From the NCBI GenBank assembly GCA_964423645.1, contig CAYRFE010000042.1:1-23699 (forward strand): a DNA stretch of 23,699 nucleotides. The letters run 5' to 3'. The first letter of the stretch is position 1; each line of letters opens with the position of its first letter. The DNA comes from CAYRFE01 sp964423645 [NCBI: uncultured bacterium]. Its GTDB lineage: Bacteria > Macinerneyibacteriota > Macinerneyibacteria > Macinerneyibacteriales. Position numbers and translations under genes: made by a program. Shown piece by piece: positions 1 to 8,112 of this stretch. The notes under the pieces were generated by a model. The model was not told where the DNA came from. It was given only the letters and a program-made list of their open reading frames with translations, and searched no databases.

Positions 1-249
1 GTTTTGAAGTTGTGCCATCCCCAAACCCCTTCCGTTGGATTCGGAAGGGGCTTCAAGATTTTTTAATAACGGGGACTTACGTCCCCGCACCCCTAAAATA
101 CCCCGCAAGCAACGGGCAATCCCATAAACGGCCTTAAAAAATCAGCATGTAGCAATTCATTTCTAAAGACGCAGCATGATACGTCTCTACAGAAATTCAA
201 TACATTTTGTGGCGAAGCAAAAAGTGAGTCCCCTCAAACGCAATCATTT
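1..249. repeat. Dispersed palindromic repeat block (left window end)
   Basis: No gene is visible here. Bases 1-145 match 23465 onward in direct orientation: a C-rich segment with the hairpin arms CCCCTTCCG / CGGAAGGGG, then CGGGGAC-TTAC-GTCCCCG (70-87), then a segment around CGGCCTTAAAAAATCAGC (129-146) that recurs at 23255-23272. Bases 164-190 are an imperfect palindrome related to those at 23091-23126 and 23288-23316. The block lies downstream of the response regulator and may act in 3'-end formation, but I see no hairpin followed by a clear U-tract. Confidence 0.8.
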
Positions 250-687
250 TTACAATTTCGGCAACATATTCTGTGTGAGCCAGTAAAGCCCTATATGATG
301 AATTTGTTCGGAAAATTCATGATAATCAACGGTCTTGACAATAAAACTGTTCGCTCCAAGAGTATAACATTGTGCAATATCTTTTTCCTGGTTCGATGAT
401 GTCAACATGACCACCGGAATGATCTTCGTAACGGGATTCGTTTTGATAATTCGCAGGACTTCAAATCCGTTCGCAAGCGGCATTTTTATGTCCAATAATA
501 TAAGCTTGGGAATATCCTGGATCTTTCGATCGGAAAATTTCCCTCGGGCGAACAAATAATCTATCACGTCGTCGCCATTGATAAATACCATTATATTTTG
601 TGTCAATCCATTTTTTTTGAACGCACGAAGTGCTAATTCAACATCATTTTCGTTATCATCAACCACAATTACATCACAATTACTCAT
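250..687 (-). CDS. Rcp1-type single-domain response regulator
   Basis: A stand-alone receiver domain (145 residues from the start used here) that should accept a phosphoryl group from a histidine kinase. Visible features are the acidic pair in VVDDNEND near the N-terminus, the phospho-acceptor Asp in LILLDIKMP (Asp66), Thr in VVMLTSS and the conserved Lys in SFIVKTVDY. There is no output domain. The insertion after the first helix and the long C-terminal helix resemble Rcp1-type regulators, which typically pair with kinases carrying SHDLRAPLR boxes, as the gene just upstream does. An upstream ATG at 693 overlaps the kinase stop (ATGA), but AGGGG abuts it directly. The ATG at 687 has that site 6 nt away, so I prefer it. 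This is probably the last gene of the chemotaxis operon, coupled to the kinase. Confidence 0.9.
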   Translation of the reverse strand: MSNCDVIVVDDNENDVELALRAFKKNGLTQNIMVFINGDDVIDYLFARGKFSDRKIQDIPKLILLDIKMPLANGFEVLRIIKTNPVTKIIPVVMLTSSNQEKDIAQCYTLGANSFIVKTVDYHEFSEQIHHIGLYWLTQNMLPKL

Positions 688-689
688 CG

Positions 690-3164
690 TCATCCCCTTT
701 TAGGAATTGAAAAAGAAAACACAGCCCCGTGAGGCTCGTTAACTTCCGCCCATACCCGACCACCATGCCGTTCAATAATTCGTTTCACTATTGCAAGCCC
801 CACACCATTTCCTTCATACTCCTCAGCACGATGAAGCCGCTGAAAGACGCCGAAAAGTTTGTTCTTATACCGTGCATTAAACCCTACACCCTTGTCTTTG
901 ATATGATAGACGATTTCATCACGTTCTTCAATACTCCCTACCTCAATATATTTCACATCGCTTTTCATAGAGTATTTGACCGCATTCGATAAAAGATTGG
1001 TCCAGACTTGCTTCAGCATGATCAAATCACCGTCAATTTCATGCAAGGGCTGTATGACACATTCAAATGTATCTCGAATATCGTCCATAATCGTGTCTCG
1101 GTATACTCTTTCCACAAGTGAGGTCATCGTTATTCGTGTAAAATTCATATCCGCTCTTGATAATCGTGAGATCGTGAGTATGTCAGTGATCAAATAATCC
1201 ATTTTCTGTGCATAACTTCGAATGACCTGCAATAACTTATGTGCCTCCTCATTTAGAACTGTCGAATGTTCGTCCGCGAGTATCTGCGAATATCCGTCAA
1301 TGATACGTAATGGTGCACGAAGATCATGCGAGATCGAATACGCAAATGCTTCCAATTCTTTTATCGATGCCGCATATTGTGCGGTACGTTCCTCGACTCG
1401 TTTTTCAAGATCTCGGTTCATTTGCGTAATAACATGCTGGGCTTCTTTCAAAGCGGTAATATCCCAATTCACACCCAACATTCGAACAGGATTTCCTTCG
1501 GCATCACGTGTCACCGCCGCACGGGCTTTCAGCCACCGTATGCTTTTATCGGGAAGCACAATACGATATTCAATATCATATTCTTGCCCGTTTTTTAATG
1601 CCAGTTGTGTCTCGTCTTCAGCTTTTGCACTATCATCCGGATACAGGCATTTTTTCCACATTTCATAGGTACGTATCGTATCGGTGCGCGTCACGCCATA
1701 TAACAAATACATTGAATCATCCCATGTTTGAACATTATCGACAATATTCCAATCCCAGATCCCGATTCCGCCAACCTCTGTTGCCAGACGCAATCGCTCA
1801 CTGATATCGCGTAATTTTTGCTCGGCATTTTTTCTTTCAGTTATATCAACATGGGTACCCAACATACGGGTCGGTCGTCCGTTTTCGTCTAATTGAAACG
1901 GTTTGCCGCGACCAATGACCCACTGCCATCCTCCCTCTTTGTTTTTTAATCGAAATTCCGCGGTAAAAGAACCGACTCGGTCTATCTGTTTGAGAACCGA
2001 ATCTGTCGTTTTCTTGACATCATCAGGGTGTAATAAACTTTTCCAATCATCAAAGGTGACTGCAAATTCATCAGGCTCATAGCCGAGCATAGTATATGCT
2101 CGCGGACTCCAATACACAATACCCGTTACAAAATCCCAATCCCAAATACCGTCAGTGGCGGCATCAACCGCCAGACGAAATCGTTCTTCGCTCATACGCA
2201 AGGCGTGAGTGGCAGTTTTCAACTCAGTGATATCTGAAATCACACCGATAATTCCGGCGACATCACCGGATGCATTAAAAAACGTCGCTTTATTAAAAAT
2301 CACTTCTCGGATTGCACCATCGCGTTTGATAACACCTTCATAATTCTGTGTGCCGGGGTTATCCATCAATTCCTTATCCATTGTATAATATTTATCGGCA
2401 TTTTCAGGCTGATGCATCTCAAATACCGTCTTACCGATAATATCTTCTTTTTTCATATTGAGGTACCGGGCAAATGCCGTATTGCATCCGATATAACGCC
2501 CTTCAACGTTTTTATAATAAATCGGTGTAGGCGTTGTGTTCATCAATGTATCCAAAAATTGTGCGTCTTGAATTATTTGCTCGTGTGTTTTACTCCGTGT
2601 GTATTGGGAATGCAGTAGTCCTCCAAGAAGCACGGTTGCAATAGGATAAATGATCATGACCGGTAATGATATTGCATGTAACACTGCCTGGGCTCGGGCG
2701 ACGGGTAGCGTAAACATTGCGACAAGCATCGCTATATGAACAACAATTCCCATACCATATAAATGGTACCATTTTAACTCAAACGGATGTTTTTTCCTGT
2801 AATACCGAAAAAGAATACCCACGATCGCCGATACGCTTGCCACAGTCACTCCGGTCAACGCGCCCGCACTTCCTGCTGTCAATCGATATATGATCACGCC
2901 GATCGTTGCAATGACTGTTACTATCGTACCGAGAAATAAACCCGATACGCTTAAAAGAATTGATCGTGTATCAAAAAAAAGACCCGGTGAGAATTCCCAC
3001 GGATTGTTCATAAGTGCGATACCGATAATTGCGAGAATAAGTCCTACCGTAACGTCGCGAAGGCTTTTTTTCTTAAATAGTTTTGATAAGATCATGTCAT
3101 ACAACACCCCGAGTGCAAGAAGCATCGCGGCATTACTGATCAAGGTCTTGAAAACATCGCTCAT
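690..3164 (-). CDS. 5TM-LYT sensor / triple-PAS histidine kinase
   Basis: A membrane sensor kinase of 824 residues. Residues about 1-190 form five or six hydrophobic helices of the 5TM-LYT type, including an N-P-W motif near residue 54. Three PAS/PAC modules follow at about 201-318, 325-445 and 453-573; the second and third are PAS_3-like, with WDWD or WDWN and HPDD or YPDD motifs. A coiled coil then leads to HisKA with phospho-His613 in SISHDLRAPLR and a HATPase with N box (NLLSNAVKYS), G1 (DKGVGF) and G2 (GNGVGLAIV). The frame opens 27 codons upstream, overlapping cheR, but the ATG at 3164 follows GGAGGGG and begins the membrane helix. The start lies 43 bp after the cheR stop, and the stop overlaps the response-regulator start region, so the kinase and regulator form a pair. 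The ligand is unknown. Confidence 0.93.
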   Translation of the reverse strand: MSDVFKTLISNAAMLLALGVLYDMILSKLFKKKSLRDVTVGLILAIIGIALMNNPWEFSPGLFFDTRSILLSVSGLFLGTIVTVIATIGVIIYRLTAGSAGALTGVTVASVSAIVGILFRYYRKKHPFELKWYHLYGMGIVVHIAMLVAMFTLPVARAQAVLHAISLPVMIIYPIATVLLGGLLHSQYTRSKTHEQIIQDAQFLDTLMNTTPTPIYYKNVEGRYIGCNTAFARYLNMKKEDIIGKTVFEMHQPENADKYYTMDKELMDNPGTQNYEGVIKRDGAIREVIFNKATFFNASGDVAGIIGVISDITELKTATHALRMSEERFRLAVDAATDGIWDWDFVTGIVYWSPRAYTMLGYEPDEFAVTFDDWKSLLHPDDVKKTTDSVLKQIDRVGSFTAEFRLKNKEGGWQWVIGRGKPFQLDENGRPTRMLGTHVDITERKNAEQKLRDISERLRLATEVGGIGIWDWNIVDNVQTWDDSMYLLYGVTRTDTIRTYEMWKKCLYPDDSAKAEDETQLALKNGQEYDIEYRIVLPDKSIRWLKARAAVTRDAEGNPVRMLGVNWDITALKEAQHVITQMNRDLEKRVEERTAQYAASIKELEAFAYSISHDLRAPLRIIDGYSQILADEHSTVLNEEAHKLLQVIRSYAQKMDYLITDILTISRLSRADMNFTRITMTSLVERVYRDTIMDDIRDTFECVIQPLHEIDGDLIMLKQVWTNLLSNAVKYSMKSDVKYIEVGSIEERDEIVYHIKDKGVGFNARYKNKLFGVFQRLHRAEEYEGNGVGLAIVKRIIERHGGRVWAEVNEPHGAVFSFSIPKRG

Positions 3165-3207
3165 TATCGCCCCTCCATGTGTAAAAGAAACGAATTCATA
3201 CTCAACG

Positions 3208-4077
3208 TTATTTCTTTCTATACACGGTCGGCGCAACCGTTTCAAACGGTACGTCTAAGTGTTGTATCGTTTCTGAATGTCCGAGAAATAAATATCCGCC
3301 CGGTCGTAATAATCGATAAAATTTATTCATCAGTTCCTCTTGCGTCTCCGCGTCAAAATAAATAATAACATTTCTGCAAAAAATAATATCCATGGGTTCT
3401 CGAAATCCAAAATCTGAATCCATCAGATTCAAGCGACGAAAACGAACACGATTACGTAATTCAGGTACAATCTTGACACTTTTTTTCGCCGGATCTTTGC
3501 TTTTCAATAAATACTTCTTTTTCAGATCAAGGGGGATGTGGCTGATACGCTCTTCCGGATAAACAGCGGTCGTGGCGATATCAAGCACCTTTGTTGAAAT
3601 ATCTGTTGCAAGAACAACATAATCATACGTAAATCCCGGGTAATGTTCACTAAATTCCGCCAACGTCATTGCGAGCGAATAGGGTTCTTCACCGCTGGAA
3701 CACCCCGCACTCCACATCATAAGATGGTGTTGGATACCGCTTCCGTAATTAAGGGCAAGTTCAGGCAATGCATTTTTAACCAAATAATCGAAATGATGCG
3801 GTTCTCGGAAAAATTCGGTTTTATTGGTTGAAACGGCATCGATCATTTGAATGATCTCATCGGTACCTTGCGGCCCCATCACAAACTCACGGTATTCGGA
3901 ATATGAGGCCATTTGTAAAATCATTAAGCGCTTGCGAAGACGAGTCTCAAGGAGAATTTTTTTTGCATGAGATATCTTTATCCCATATCTCGTATGAATA
4001 TATGAACTGAGTGCGGAAAAATCGTCATCCGATAATAAAAATGTCTTTTGTCCGCCAACAGCATCATTCTCGGTCAT
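3208..4077 (-). CDS. cheR: Chemotaxis receptor methyltransferase CheR (full length)
   Basis: An SAM-dependent methyltransferase that methylates glutamates on chemoreceptors for adaptation; cytoplasmic. Its 289 residues match the family's usual length. Residues about 15-75 are the all-helical N-terminal domain. The catalytic-domain start TEFFREP (Arg91), SAM motif SAGCSSGEEPY (123-133), acidic ATDI (Asp159), CRNVIIYF (234-241) and GHSE (266-269) are all present. The beta-subdomain loop (about 189-207) has the same length as in pentapeptide-binding enteric CheR, although its glycines are replaced. The ATG follows GGGAGGATAATACGTT, and in-frame TAA lies just upstream, fixing this start. The start overlaps (ATGA) the stop of a 25-residue small ORF. 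CheW and a large MCP lie upstream; a sensor kinase follows. Confidence 0.96.
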   Translation of the reverse strand: MTENDAVGGQKTFLLSDDDFSALSSYIHTRYGIKISHAKKILLETRLRKRLMILQMASYSEYREFVMGPQGTDEIIQMIDAVSTNKTEFFREPHHFDYLVKNALPELALNYGSGIQHHLMMWSAGCSSGEEPYSLAMTLAEFSEHYPGFTYDYVVLATDISTKVLDIATTAVYPEERISHIPLDLKKKYLLKSKDPAKKSVKIVPELRNRVRFRRLNLMDSDFGFREPMDIIFCRNVIIYFDAETQEELMNKFYRLLRPGGYLFLGHSETIQHLDVPFETVAPTVYRKK

Positions 4078-4151
4078 AACGTATTATCCTCCCGATCGTC
4101 ATTTTCATCCATGGTCAGTGTCACCGTATCATTCGGAGAAGGCAATCGCAT
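4074..4151 (-). CDS. Candidate 25-residue small ORF upstream of cheR
   Basis: In the 97-bp gap between cheW and cheR there is an ATG preceded by GGAGAAGG at good spacing. It opens a 25-codon frame beginning MRLPSPND and ending EDNTL, whose TGA overlaps the cheR ATG as ATGA. The product is acidic in its second half. It resembles no family I recognise. It may be a translational-coupling leader for cheR rather than a functional peptide, or chance. Confidence 0.4.
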   Translation of the reverse strand: MRLPSPNDTVTLTMDENDDREDNTL

Positions 4152-4174
4152 GATCACCTTCTCCGCATCGAGAA

Positions 4175-4666
4175 CTATTCCTTATCTGCCGTCTTCGTCT
4201 GGATCATATCTAATTCGTGTGCTGAAAATATTTTATCAACATCGAGTATGATGATGAAATGCTCATCATGTTTCCCCATTCCTTTGATAAACTCGGTTTT
4301 GAGCCCTGTTCCAATCTTTGGCGGCGGTTCTATGTTGCTTGGGTCAAGCTCAAGGACTTCCTGCACCGAATCCACCAATGCACCGATAAGCGCCATCTCT
4401 TCTTCAAAGAGAATCTCCACAATGACAATGCACGTATTGATCGTCATCTCGGCTTTGTCCAAACCGAATTTCATACGCATATCCACGACCGGCACAACAC
4501 CCCCGCGCAAGTTAATAACCCCGCGCATAAAATCGGGAGTTCGCGGTACTGCAGTGATCGCAGTATACTCAAGGACTTCGCGTATTTGAGAAATATCGAT
4601 TCCGTATACCTCTTCTGCGAGTTTAAACGTCAGATATTGATTTGCGGCTACTCGTTCTGCTGCCAT
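4175..4666 (-). CDS. cheW: CheW coupling protein
   Basis: A scaffold protein of 163 residues that links chemoreceptors to the kinase CheA in the cytoplasmic signalling array. It is a single CheW/SH3-like domain: YLTFKLAEEVYGIDISQIREVLE near the start is the classic strand pattern, followed by VPRTPDFMRGVINLRGGVVPVVDMR (the conserved NLRG-x-V-P-V-x-D core) and the C-terminal ILDVDKIFS. The frame can open three codons earlier at GTG (4675), but that would abut the ribosome site. The ATG at 4666 follows AGGAAG with 8-nt spacing and is preferred. It starts 30 bp after the large MCP stop, consistent with one transcript. The C-terminal tail after residue 150 is polar and probably unstructured. Confidence 0.96.
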   Translation of the reverse strand: MAAERVAANQYLTFKLAEEVYGIDISQIREVLEYTAITAVPRTPDFMRGVINLRGGVVPVVDMRMKFGLDKAEMTINTCIVIVEILFEEEMALIGALVDSVQEVLELDPSNIEPPPKIGTGLKTEFIKGMGKHDEHFIIILDVDKIFSAHELDMIQTKTADKE

Positions 4667-4696
4667 ACTTATCACTTCCTTCCGGCTTCAGTACGC

Positions 4697-7108
4697 TCAA
4701 TAACGCTCAAACTCGTCGTCATCGGAATCTGCTTTACCTAAGTTCAGATCAACACCCTTTTTCATATCTTTTTTGGGGTTTGATTTTTCACGTTTCATGA
4801 CCATATCAGCTTCTTTTTGTTGAAGCAAACGAGGCTTCTTATCGACGACCACCGGTTTACGTAGTACCGGCTGAGAAGATTCCCCGATTCTAAAGAACGA
4901 TATTGATGATTGTAATTGCTCAGCCTGTGAGGATAATTCTTCGGAAGTGGCTGCCATTTCTTCAGATGCCGAAGCAGTTCGTTGGATTACCTGATCAAGC
5001 TGTTGGATCGCACTGTTGATCTGATCCGCACCGCTGTTCTGTTCATTACTTGCAGTACTGATCTCTTGCACAAGCTCTGCGGTTTTTTGAATATCCGGCA
5101 ATATTTGATTCAACATTGCACCGGCTTTTTCGGCTATTTCAACGCTTGAGGTCGCAAGTTTGGTGATCTCCCCTGCTGCCGTCTGACTGCGTTCTGCAAG
5201 CTTACGCACTTCGGACGCAACAACAGCAAATCCTTTTCCGTGTTCCCCCGCACGCGCCGCTTCAATTGCCGCGTTAAGGGCCAAGAGATTTGTTTGTCGG
5301 GCGATCTCTTCAATGATATTGATCTTTCCTGCGATCTCTTTCATTGCAAGCACGGTCTCATTCACTGCTTTTCCACCCTCTTTTGCATCTCCGGAGGATC
5401 GAATCGCTATTTTTTCAGTCTGTTGTGCATTATCGGCATTCTGTTGAATATTCGAGCTCATCTCTTCTATGGATGATGATACTTCTTCTGCCGAAGCGGC
5501 TTGTTCGGTCGCACCCTGTGAAAGATCTTGTGCACTTGCACTCAACTGAACACTACCCGCGGCAACATTATCAGCTGCCGATTTCACATCTGCAACGACC
5601 TCGGTAAGTTTTGCAAGCATTGCGGACAATGATTTCATGAGTTCATCACTATCGGAACGAGGCTTGATCTCGATAAGCAAGTTACCTTCGGAAATATTTT
5701 TCGCAGACTCGGTAATCTGATTATTTGCATCAATAAGCACATTAAGATTGTTTTTGATCTCATTAAAATCACCGTTGTAATTGTCGGTGATCTTCGGAGG
5801 TATATCTCCTTTTGAGATACGGTCAACATATTCAGCGGCAACGTTGAGAGGTCCGATAACGGCATCGAGCGTATTGTTGACACCTTCGACGATCATACGG
5901 AAGTCGCCTTGATGCGTGCTGGCATCCGCACGTGTTGAAAGTTTACCGTCCACCGCCGCCATAGCGAGTGCATTTGCGTCATTCACCAAAAGGTCAACCG
6001 CTTCGATACATCCGTTCAAATTATTCTTGATCTCATTGAAATCTCCGTTGTAATTGTCGGTGATCTTCGGAGGTATATCTCCTTTTGAGATACGATCAAC
6101 ATATTCAGCGGCAACGTTGAGAGGTCCGACAACGGCATCAAGTGTACCGTTTACGCCCTCAACTATTGCACGATAATCACCCTGATGCTTAGCCGCATCT
6201 GCGCGAGTTGAGAGTTTTCCATCAATCGCAGCTTGAGAAAGCATCTTCGCATCGTCAATCAGTACTTTAATAGCCTGTGCCATAGTTTTCATGGATTGCA
6301 TCAGTAAACCTGTTTCATCTTTACTGGTTGCATTCAGATTTACATTGGTATTACCCACGGAAAGACTTTCTGCTGCAGCGATACATTCTCCGATAGGCTT
6401 GGTAATGGTCTTGGTAATCCATATGCCGGCAATAACACTTATAAGTAACGCTATTAACATCGCGATAATCACCATAGTTATTGCCTTATGCGCACCTTTA
6501 ACGGCATGATCTCCGTCTTCCCGAGCGATCTCGGTTTGAAATGTTACTAGCTCTTCAACTGCAGCAAAATAAATTTCCTGTGCCGCACGCAATTCACCAA
6601 AAACTAATTCCGTAGCAGCTTTCGGATTACCCTGTTCGACGTAACGCTCAATCGCTTCTACATGTTTAACATATGTTGGACGAATATCATTAATCTTCGC
6701 TAATATTGCTTTACCCTTTTCTGAGCGAATGCTTTTTGATAATTCTTCATAAATCGCCACTGTATCCGCCGATGCTTTAATACGTCGTTTCTTTTGCTCA
6801 GCGATTTCACCCTTATCACTGAGCAGAACCTGATTACGTAATGCCCTGGCAACTAAATTGATATTATCGATCGCTGCATTCGCAGATACCATTTTCGGTA
6901 ATCGGTCATTCACCACAACATCAATTTCATTCCCTATTGAACGCAACTGTAACATCGAAAAAACTCCCAAAACAACCAATATCAACACAACTATACCAAA
7001 TCCGAATCCGAGACGGGCACCGATTTTCATATTCCTAAACATACCCCCTCCTTTATGAGTGTGCACTGGTTCTTCTTTCCCGTTGATAGTGAGTGAACCG
7101 TTGCTCAT
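4697..7108 (-). CDS. Transmembrane methyl-accepting chemotaxis protein with duplicated HAMP-like modules
   Basis: A chemoreceptor of 803 residues. TM1 is about 34-52 and TM2 about 209-231, enclosing a 4HB-type helical ligand domain of about 155 residues. A HAMP follows (232-285), then two near-identical 91-residue modules (about 293-383 and 384-474) sharing the [20 protein letters not shown] stretch. The signalling hairpin tip is at 600-641 ([18 protein letters not shown]). The tail is basic then acidic and ends EFERY, which fits the x-[HFYW]-x-x-[HFYW] CheR/CheB tether pattern. The ATG at 7108 overlaps the MBL-gene stop (ATGA) and has GGGAGG 6 nt upstream. An internal ATG at 7042 (MFRNMKIG) also has AGGAGG and would give a more typical MCP N-terminus, so the start is uncertain by 22 residues. 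Confidence 0.95.
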   Translation of the reverse strand: MSNGSLTINGKEEPVHTHKGGGMFRNMKIGARLGFGFGIVVLILVVLGVFSMLQLRSIGNEIDVVVNDRLPKMVSANAAIDNINLVARALRNQVLLSDKGEIAEQKKRRIKASADTVAIYEELSKSIRSEKGKAILAKINDIRPTYVKHVEAIERYVEQGNPKAATELVFGELRAAQEIYFAAVEELVTFQTEIAREDGDHAVKGAHKAITMVIIAMLIALLISVIAGIWITKTITKPIGECIAAAESLSVGNTNVNLNATSKDETGLLMQSMKTMAQAIKVLIDDAKMLSQAAIDGKLSTRADAAKHQGDYRAIVEGVNGTLDAVVGPLNVAAEYVDRISKGDIPPKITDNYNGDFNEIKNNLNGCIEAVDLLVNDANALAMAAVDGKLSTRADASTHQGDFRMIVEGVNNTLDAVIGPLNVAAEYVDRISKGDIPPKITDNYNGDFNEIKNNLNVLIDANNQITESAKNISEGNLLIEIKPRSDSDELMKSLSAMLAKLTEVVADVKSAADNVAAGSVQLSASAQDLSQGATEQAASAEEVSSSIEEMSSNIQQNADNAQQTEKIAIRSSGDAKEGGKAVNETVLAMKEIAGKINIIEEIARQTNLLALNAAIEAARAGEHGKGFAVVASEVRKLAERSQTAAGEITKLATSSVEIAEKAGAMLNQILPDIQKTAELVQEISTASNEQNSGADQINSAIQQLDQVIQRTASASEEMAATSEELSSQAEQLQSSISFFRIGESSQPVLRKPVVVDKKPRLLQQKEADMVMKREKSNPKKDMKKGVDLNLGKADSDDDEFERY

Positions 7109-7722
7109 GTCCTGCCTCCCTTTTCTACTCCTACCGCATGACTCCGTATATTCGATAACGTTTGGTGCAATAACGTACGGATATCCCCTTCGATCGGCGG
7201 TCCGTGTCCCGGATAAATAGTATTGATGTGCATATGAAGCATTACTTTTATCAAATCACCAAATGACCGGGAATAATTCCCCTGAGTTGAATTGACCTGC
7301 ACAGGCGTATCTCCGGTAAAAACGATACCCTCGTGCTTACAAATAAGACATACCGAATCACTTGAATGTTGATCGGTATGAAACACATCAAGATAACGGT
7401 CACCCGCACGTATCACATCACCGTGTTTTAATTTCATGACTCCATCTTGAAACACATCATATGAATAGATCTTGGGATTATATTTCTGAATCAATGTCTT
7501 AAGCCCGCCGGAATGATCAAAATGATTATGCGTAAGTATGATCTGATCGATCGGCTTTTTGCCGACACCGGTATTGATCGTTCGTATCTCTTCGAGAATA
7601 TAATCATCCATACCGATATCGATCAACGTATTGACATCATCGATCTTATTCCAATCGCCAAGAACAAGATAGGCGTTACACGTATATTGTTTTGGATTTT
7701 TTTGTAACGGAATAACTTTCAT
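7105..7722 (-). CDS. Metallo-beta-lactamase-fold protein coupled to an MCP (possible diiron sensor)
   Basis: A 205-residue MBL-fold protein. All family metal ligands are visible: THNHFDH (His65, His67, Asp69, His70), His119 in TDQHSSDS, Asp138 in FTGDT and His173 in YPGHGPP. It resembles glyoxalase-II-like hydrolases. Its stop overlaps the ATG of the following MCP (ATGA), and its own ATG (after GAGGTATGC) overlaps the stop of the repeat-spanning frame upstream. Gene position inside a chemotaxis operon and coupling to a receptor recall ODP of Treponema denticola, an MBL-fold diiron oxygen sensor that partners an MCP. That role is inference; a plain thiolester hydrolase is the alternative. No signal peptide, so cytoplasmic. 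Confidence 0.88.
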   Translation of the reverse strand: MKVIPLQKNPKQYTCNAYLVLGDWNKIDDVNTLIDIGMDDYILEEIRTINTGVGKKPIDQIILTHNHFDHSGGLKTLIQKYNPKIYSYDVFQDGVMKLKHGDVIRAGDRYLDVFHTDQHSSDSVCLICKHEGIVFTGDTPVQVNSTQGNYSRSFGDLIKVMLHMHINTIYPGHGPPIEGDIRTLLHQTLSNIRSHAVGVEKGGRT

Positions 7723-8102
7723 GCATACCTCGCAGATTTGTCGGCACAGGATTCATCCCTGCCCGAAGGGAGTGGGCACATATAGAATGTTACAGATGAT
7801 TTCTTATAGGGGTGTGGGGACATGTAGGGGCAGGGTTCATCCCTGCCCGAAGTGGGTGGGCACATACAGAATGTTACAGATGATTCCTCACAGGGGTGTG
7901 GGGACATGTAGGGGCAGGGTTCATCCCTGCCCGAAGGGGGTGGGCACATACAGAATGTTACAGATGATTTCTCATAGGGGTGTGGGGACGAAGTCCCCAC
8001 ATAATAATTAAATATGCCCCTCCCGATCTCACCGGGAGGGGTTAGGGGTGGGCACATACAGACGGTTGTTATGCTTTTTATACTGTGTCTTTTTTCTTTC
8101 AT
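7719..8102 (-). CDS. Open frame through 84-bp repeats, Cys/Pro-rich (doubtful gene)
   Basis: An ATG at 8102, 10 nt after the stop of the CheR-like gene and preceded by GAGGATATTTC, opens a 127-residue frame (MKEKRHSIKSITTV at the start). It runs without a stop through the repeat block and ends KSARYA, its TGA overlapping the MBL start (ATGA). The middle has a 28-residue period (SSVTF-x-MCP ... SGRDE), caused by 84-bp tandem units whose length is a multiple of three. The opposite strand is also open across the units, so openness alone is weak evidence. Either it is a small gene invaded by repeats, or spacer DNA translated to keep coupling, or not expressed. Confidence 0.3.
   Translation of the reverse strand: MKEKRHSIKSITTVCMCPPLTPPGEIGRGIFNYYVGTSSPHPYEKSSVTFCMCPPPSGRDEPCPYMSPHPCEESSVTFCMCPPTSGRDEPCPYMSPHPYKKSSVTFYMCPLPSGRDESCADKSARYA
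7743..7994. repeat. Three tandem 84-bp units
   Basis: Units at 7743-7826, 7827-7910 and 7911-7994 repeat with an exact 84-bp period. Each carries the palindrome GCAGGGTTCATCCCTGC (first copy variant), a G-rich run, GGGCACATA(C/T)AGAATG and GTTACAGATGAT. The third diverges at its end into GTGGGGAC-GAA-GTCCCCAC. Divergence between units is low, so amplification is probably recent. There are no unique spacers, so this is not a CRISPR. Confidence 0.92.
7985..8064. repeat. Palindromic repeat copy, G-rich strand on plus
   Basis: After the tandem units comes GTGGGGAC-GAA-GTCCCCAC, an AT-rich stretch, then the stem CCCCTCCCG / CGGGAGGGG and the run GGGAGGGGTTAGGGGTGGG (8034-8052), which is a canonical G-quadruplex pattern. 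The order of modules is the reverse of the copies at 13063, 19452 and 20593, so this copy is inverted relative to them. Confidence 0.8.
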
Positions 8103-8112
8103 GAAATATCCT

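Noticed and set aside
3165-3245. Longer kinase N-terminus overlapping cheR
   Set aside because: The additional 27 residues are not hydrophobic or conserved-looking, whereas the ATG at 3164 has GGAGGGG upstream and begins the membrane segment.
7743-7994. CRISPR-like array
   Set aside because: Regular 84-bp period, but whole units repeat, with no unique spacers of constant size and no cas genes; it is a tandem repeat.
7721-8011. Plus-strand 96-residue frame over the 84-bp units
   Set aside because: Opposite-strand image of the tandem repeat; it runs against the operon with no ribosome site. Period 84 keeps both strands open.
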